From Spirochaetaceae bacterium (GTDB lineage: Bacteria > Spirochaetota > Spirochaetia > DSM-27196 > PXBQ01), in NCBI GenBank assembly GCA_003566875.1, contig PXBQ01000128.1, forward strand, positions 1 through 5,631: a stretch of 5,631 nt of DNA. The letters run 5' to 3'. The notes beneath the pieces are model-generated. The model saw only the letters and a list, made by a program, of their open reading frames with translations. It made no database searches and was not told the DNA's origin. The translations under genes were made by a program, and so were the position numbers. Shown piece after piece: positions 4,642 through 5,631 of the stretch. How positions within the stretch are numbered: the stretch's first letter is position 1; each line of letters begins with the position of its first letter.

Positions 4642-5631
4642 ATGAAAACCACTAGACCTGTTTCAGTTTTGCTCGTAATGCTGGTTGGAGCACTTGCATT
4701 TGCCGCGAACGTCTTCGCAGACGAACCGATTCGTGAGCGCCCGCTGCAGATTCTCAACCCCGTCGTGATGGGGCAGGGCGGTTCGTTCACCGCGAATGCA
4801 ACCGGGTACCCGAGTCTCTTCACGAACCCTGCCGGGTTCGGCTCCTCGCGCGGTCACTTGACGATCGCGTCGATCAACCCATGGTTTCACACGTTACCGG
4901 ACAATATCCCCGAGTTGATTCGCGCGATCGAGCTCATGGGCGACGACGAGGGTGACGAGGAGATGTTCGATTTTCTCGTCAATGAGATCACTACAAACGG
5001 TCTCGGACTCGGTTTTGCCGGTGGGATCGGGTACACCGGGCGTGGACTCGGGCTCGGCGTGACGGTTGCCGGCGACGCGTTCATATCGGGTAGGCCTTTC
5101 CCGTTCGGGGTAAAAGGCGTGATGACGTCGGAAGTGAGTCTCGTCGGTGGCCTGGCGCTGCCGATCACACTCGGGCCGGCTCGGCTCTCGCTCGGCGCGA
5201 ACGTCCGTCCGTTCATGCGCGTTCACGCGCCGATGGGATCCGCCGAGGTCGCCGCGCTTCTGGGCGGCTTATTTGAAGAAGACAACGAGTCCGACGATCC
5301 GTTCGGTAACCTCACCGCGTTGAACGGGTTCGGGATCGCGATCGACGCCGGGCTGATCGCCGATTTTTCGGCGTTGAGCTTCGGCCTCTCGGTTCGTGAC
5401 CTTGGTAATACGCGGCTGAACTACTCGCGCGACTCGATGAGCGACGTCCTCGACGCGTTGGACGCCGGTGGATTGCCGCCGGCGGCGACCGATCAAGACG
5501 GCGCTCGGTACGTCGACGACACGCACGTAATACCGATGCGCGTGAACCTTGGGGCCGCGTTTCGGCCGATTTCCGGGCCACTCGCGGTACTGTTCGATCC
5601 CGTGATTCATGGGCAGATCACCGACGTGTTC
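4642..5631 (+). CDS. Outer-membrane beta-barrel protein, NPAG type (3' end missing)
   Basis: The frame is open from the ATG at 4642 to the window edge, 330 codons, with no stop, so the C-terminus lies outside. A signal peptide is clear: MKTTR, hydrophobic core 7-22, and VFA|D cleavage after residue 26. The start of the mature protein has the pattern MGQGGSFTANATGYPSLFTNPAGFG (43-67), and the SxxxNPAG signature is shared by PorV/FadL-like and TraF-like barrels and by the treponemal UPF0164 group. Glycine-rich alternating strands follow (GLGLGFAGGIGYTG, 120-133; RGLGLGVTVAGDAF, 134-147), then FGLSVRDLGNTRLNY (247-261), resembling the 'v.nlG' strand of those families, and VIPMRVNLGAAF (296-307). 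Two acidic stretches, 101-110 and 212-219, interrupt the barrel pattern and may be loops. The likely role is an outer-membrane channel or assembly/secretion factor; the exact family and substrate cannot be decided here. It is co-transcribed with the lipoprotein upstream. Confidence 0.82.
   Translation, partial: MKTTRPVSVLLVMLVGALAFAANVFADEPIRERPLQILNPVVMGQGGSFTANATGYPSLFTNPAGFGSSRGHLTIASINPWFHTLPDNIPELIRAIELMGDDEGDEEMFDFLVNEITTNGLGLGFAGGIGYTGRGLGLGVTVAGDAFISGRPFPFGVKGVMTSEVSLVGGLALPITLGPARLSLGANVRPFMRVHAPMGSAEVAALLGGLFEEDNESDDPFGNLTALNGFGIAIDAGLIADFSALSFGLSVRDLGNTRLNYSRDSMSDVLDALDAGGLPPAATDQDGARYVDDTHVIPMRVNLGAAFRPISGPLAVLFDPVIHGQITDVF

Noticed and set aside
5474..5485. 12-bp palindrome GCCGCCGGCGGC in the barrel gene
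   Set aside because: It is made of ordinary Pro/Ala/Gly-type GC codons and is short enough to be expected by chance in GC-rich coding DNA.

Overview
The window looks like GC-rich chromosomal DNA from a diderm (outer-membrane) bacterium. It holds seven protein genes in two divergent groups, with very little space between them. Two genes encode exported envelope proteins, one with a lipobox and one a beta-barrel of the 'NPAG' type. The bactofilin ends in a segment (ITTPNLIMQSGSVFNG) that I recall from spirochaetal bactofilins. A spirochaete is therefore my best guess, but this is inference from memory, not a search.

Minus strand (1776 down to 26): pta (phosphate acetyltransferase) then dapB (4-hydroxy-tetrahydrodipicolinate reductase). 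They share a 4-nt GTGA stop/start overlap with a strong Shine-Dalgarno (SD) inside the end of pta, so they are almost certainly co-transcribed and translationally coupled. The pair joins acetyl-CoA/acetyl-phosphate exchange to the lysine/diaminopimelate pathway. An extended -10 promoter sits just upstream of pta. Pta has leucine where an otherwise conserved CoA-site arginine is expected.

The divergent intergenic region (1777-1878) carries back-to-back promoters, one for pta and one for the plus-strand genes.

Plus strand, first part (1879-3668): a short TyrA-type prephenate/arogenate dehydrogenase, a bactofilin, and an exported TPR protein whose GTG start lies 26 nt inside the bactofilin gene. 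The tyrA-like gene and the bactofilin each have a sigma-70-type promoter with a 17-bp spacer and exactly 6 nt between the -10 box and the ATG, and neither has an SD. Both therefore look like leaderless transcripts. A GC-rich hairpin with eight T residues ends this group.

Plus strand, second part (3711-5631): a leader with a GAAA-tetraloop hairpin, then a very acidic lipoprotein of unknown function, then, 11 nt later, an outer-membrane beta-barrel protein cut by the window end. The latter two look like a two-gene envelope operon and are the least explained part of the window.

There is no tRNA, rRNA, CRISPR array, insertion sequence or phage gene that I can recognise. No stretch over 300 bases lacks a gene; the largest gap is 3669-3826.
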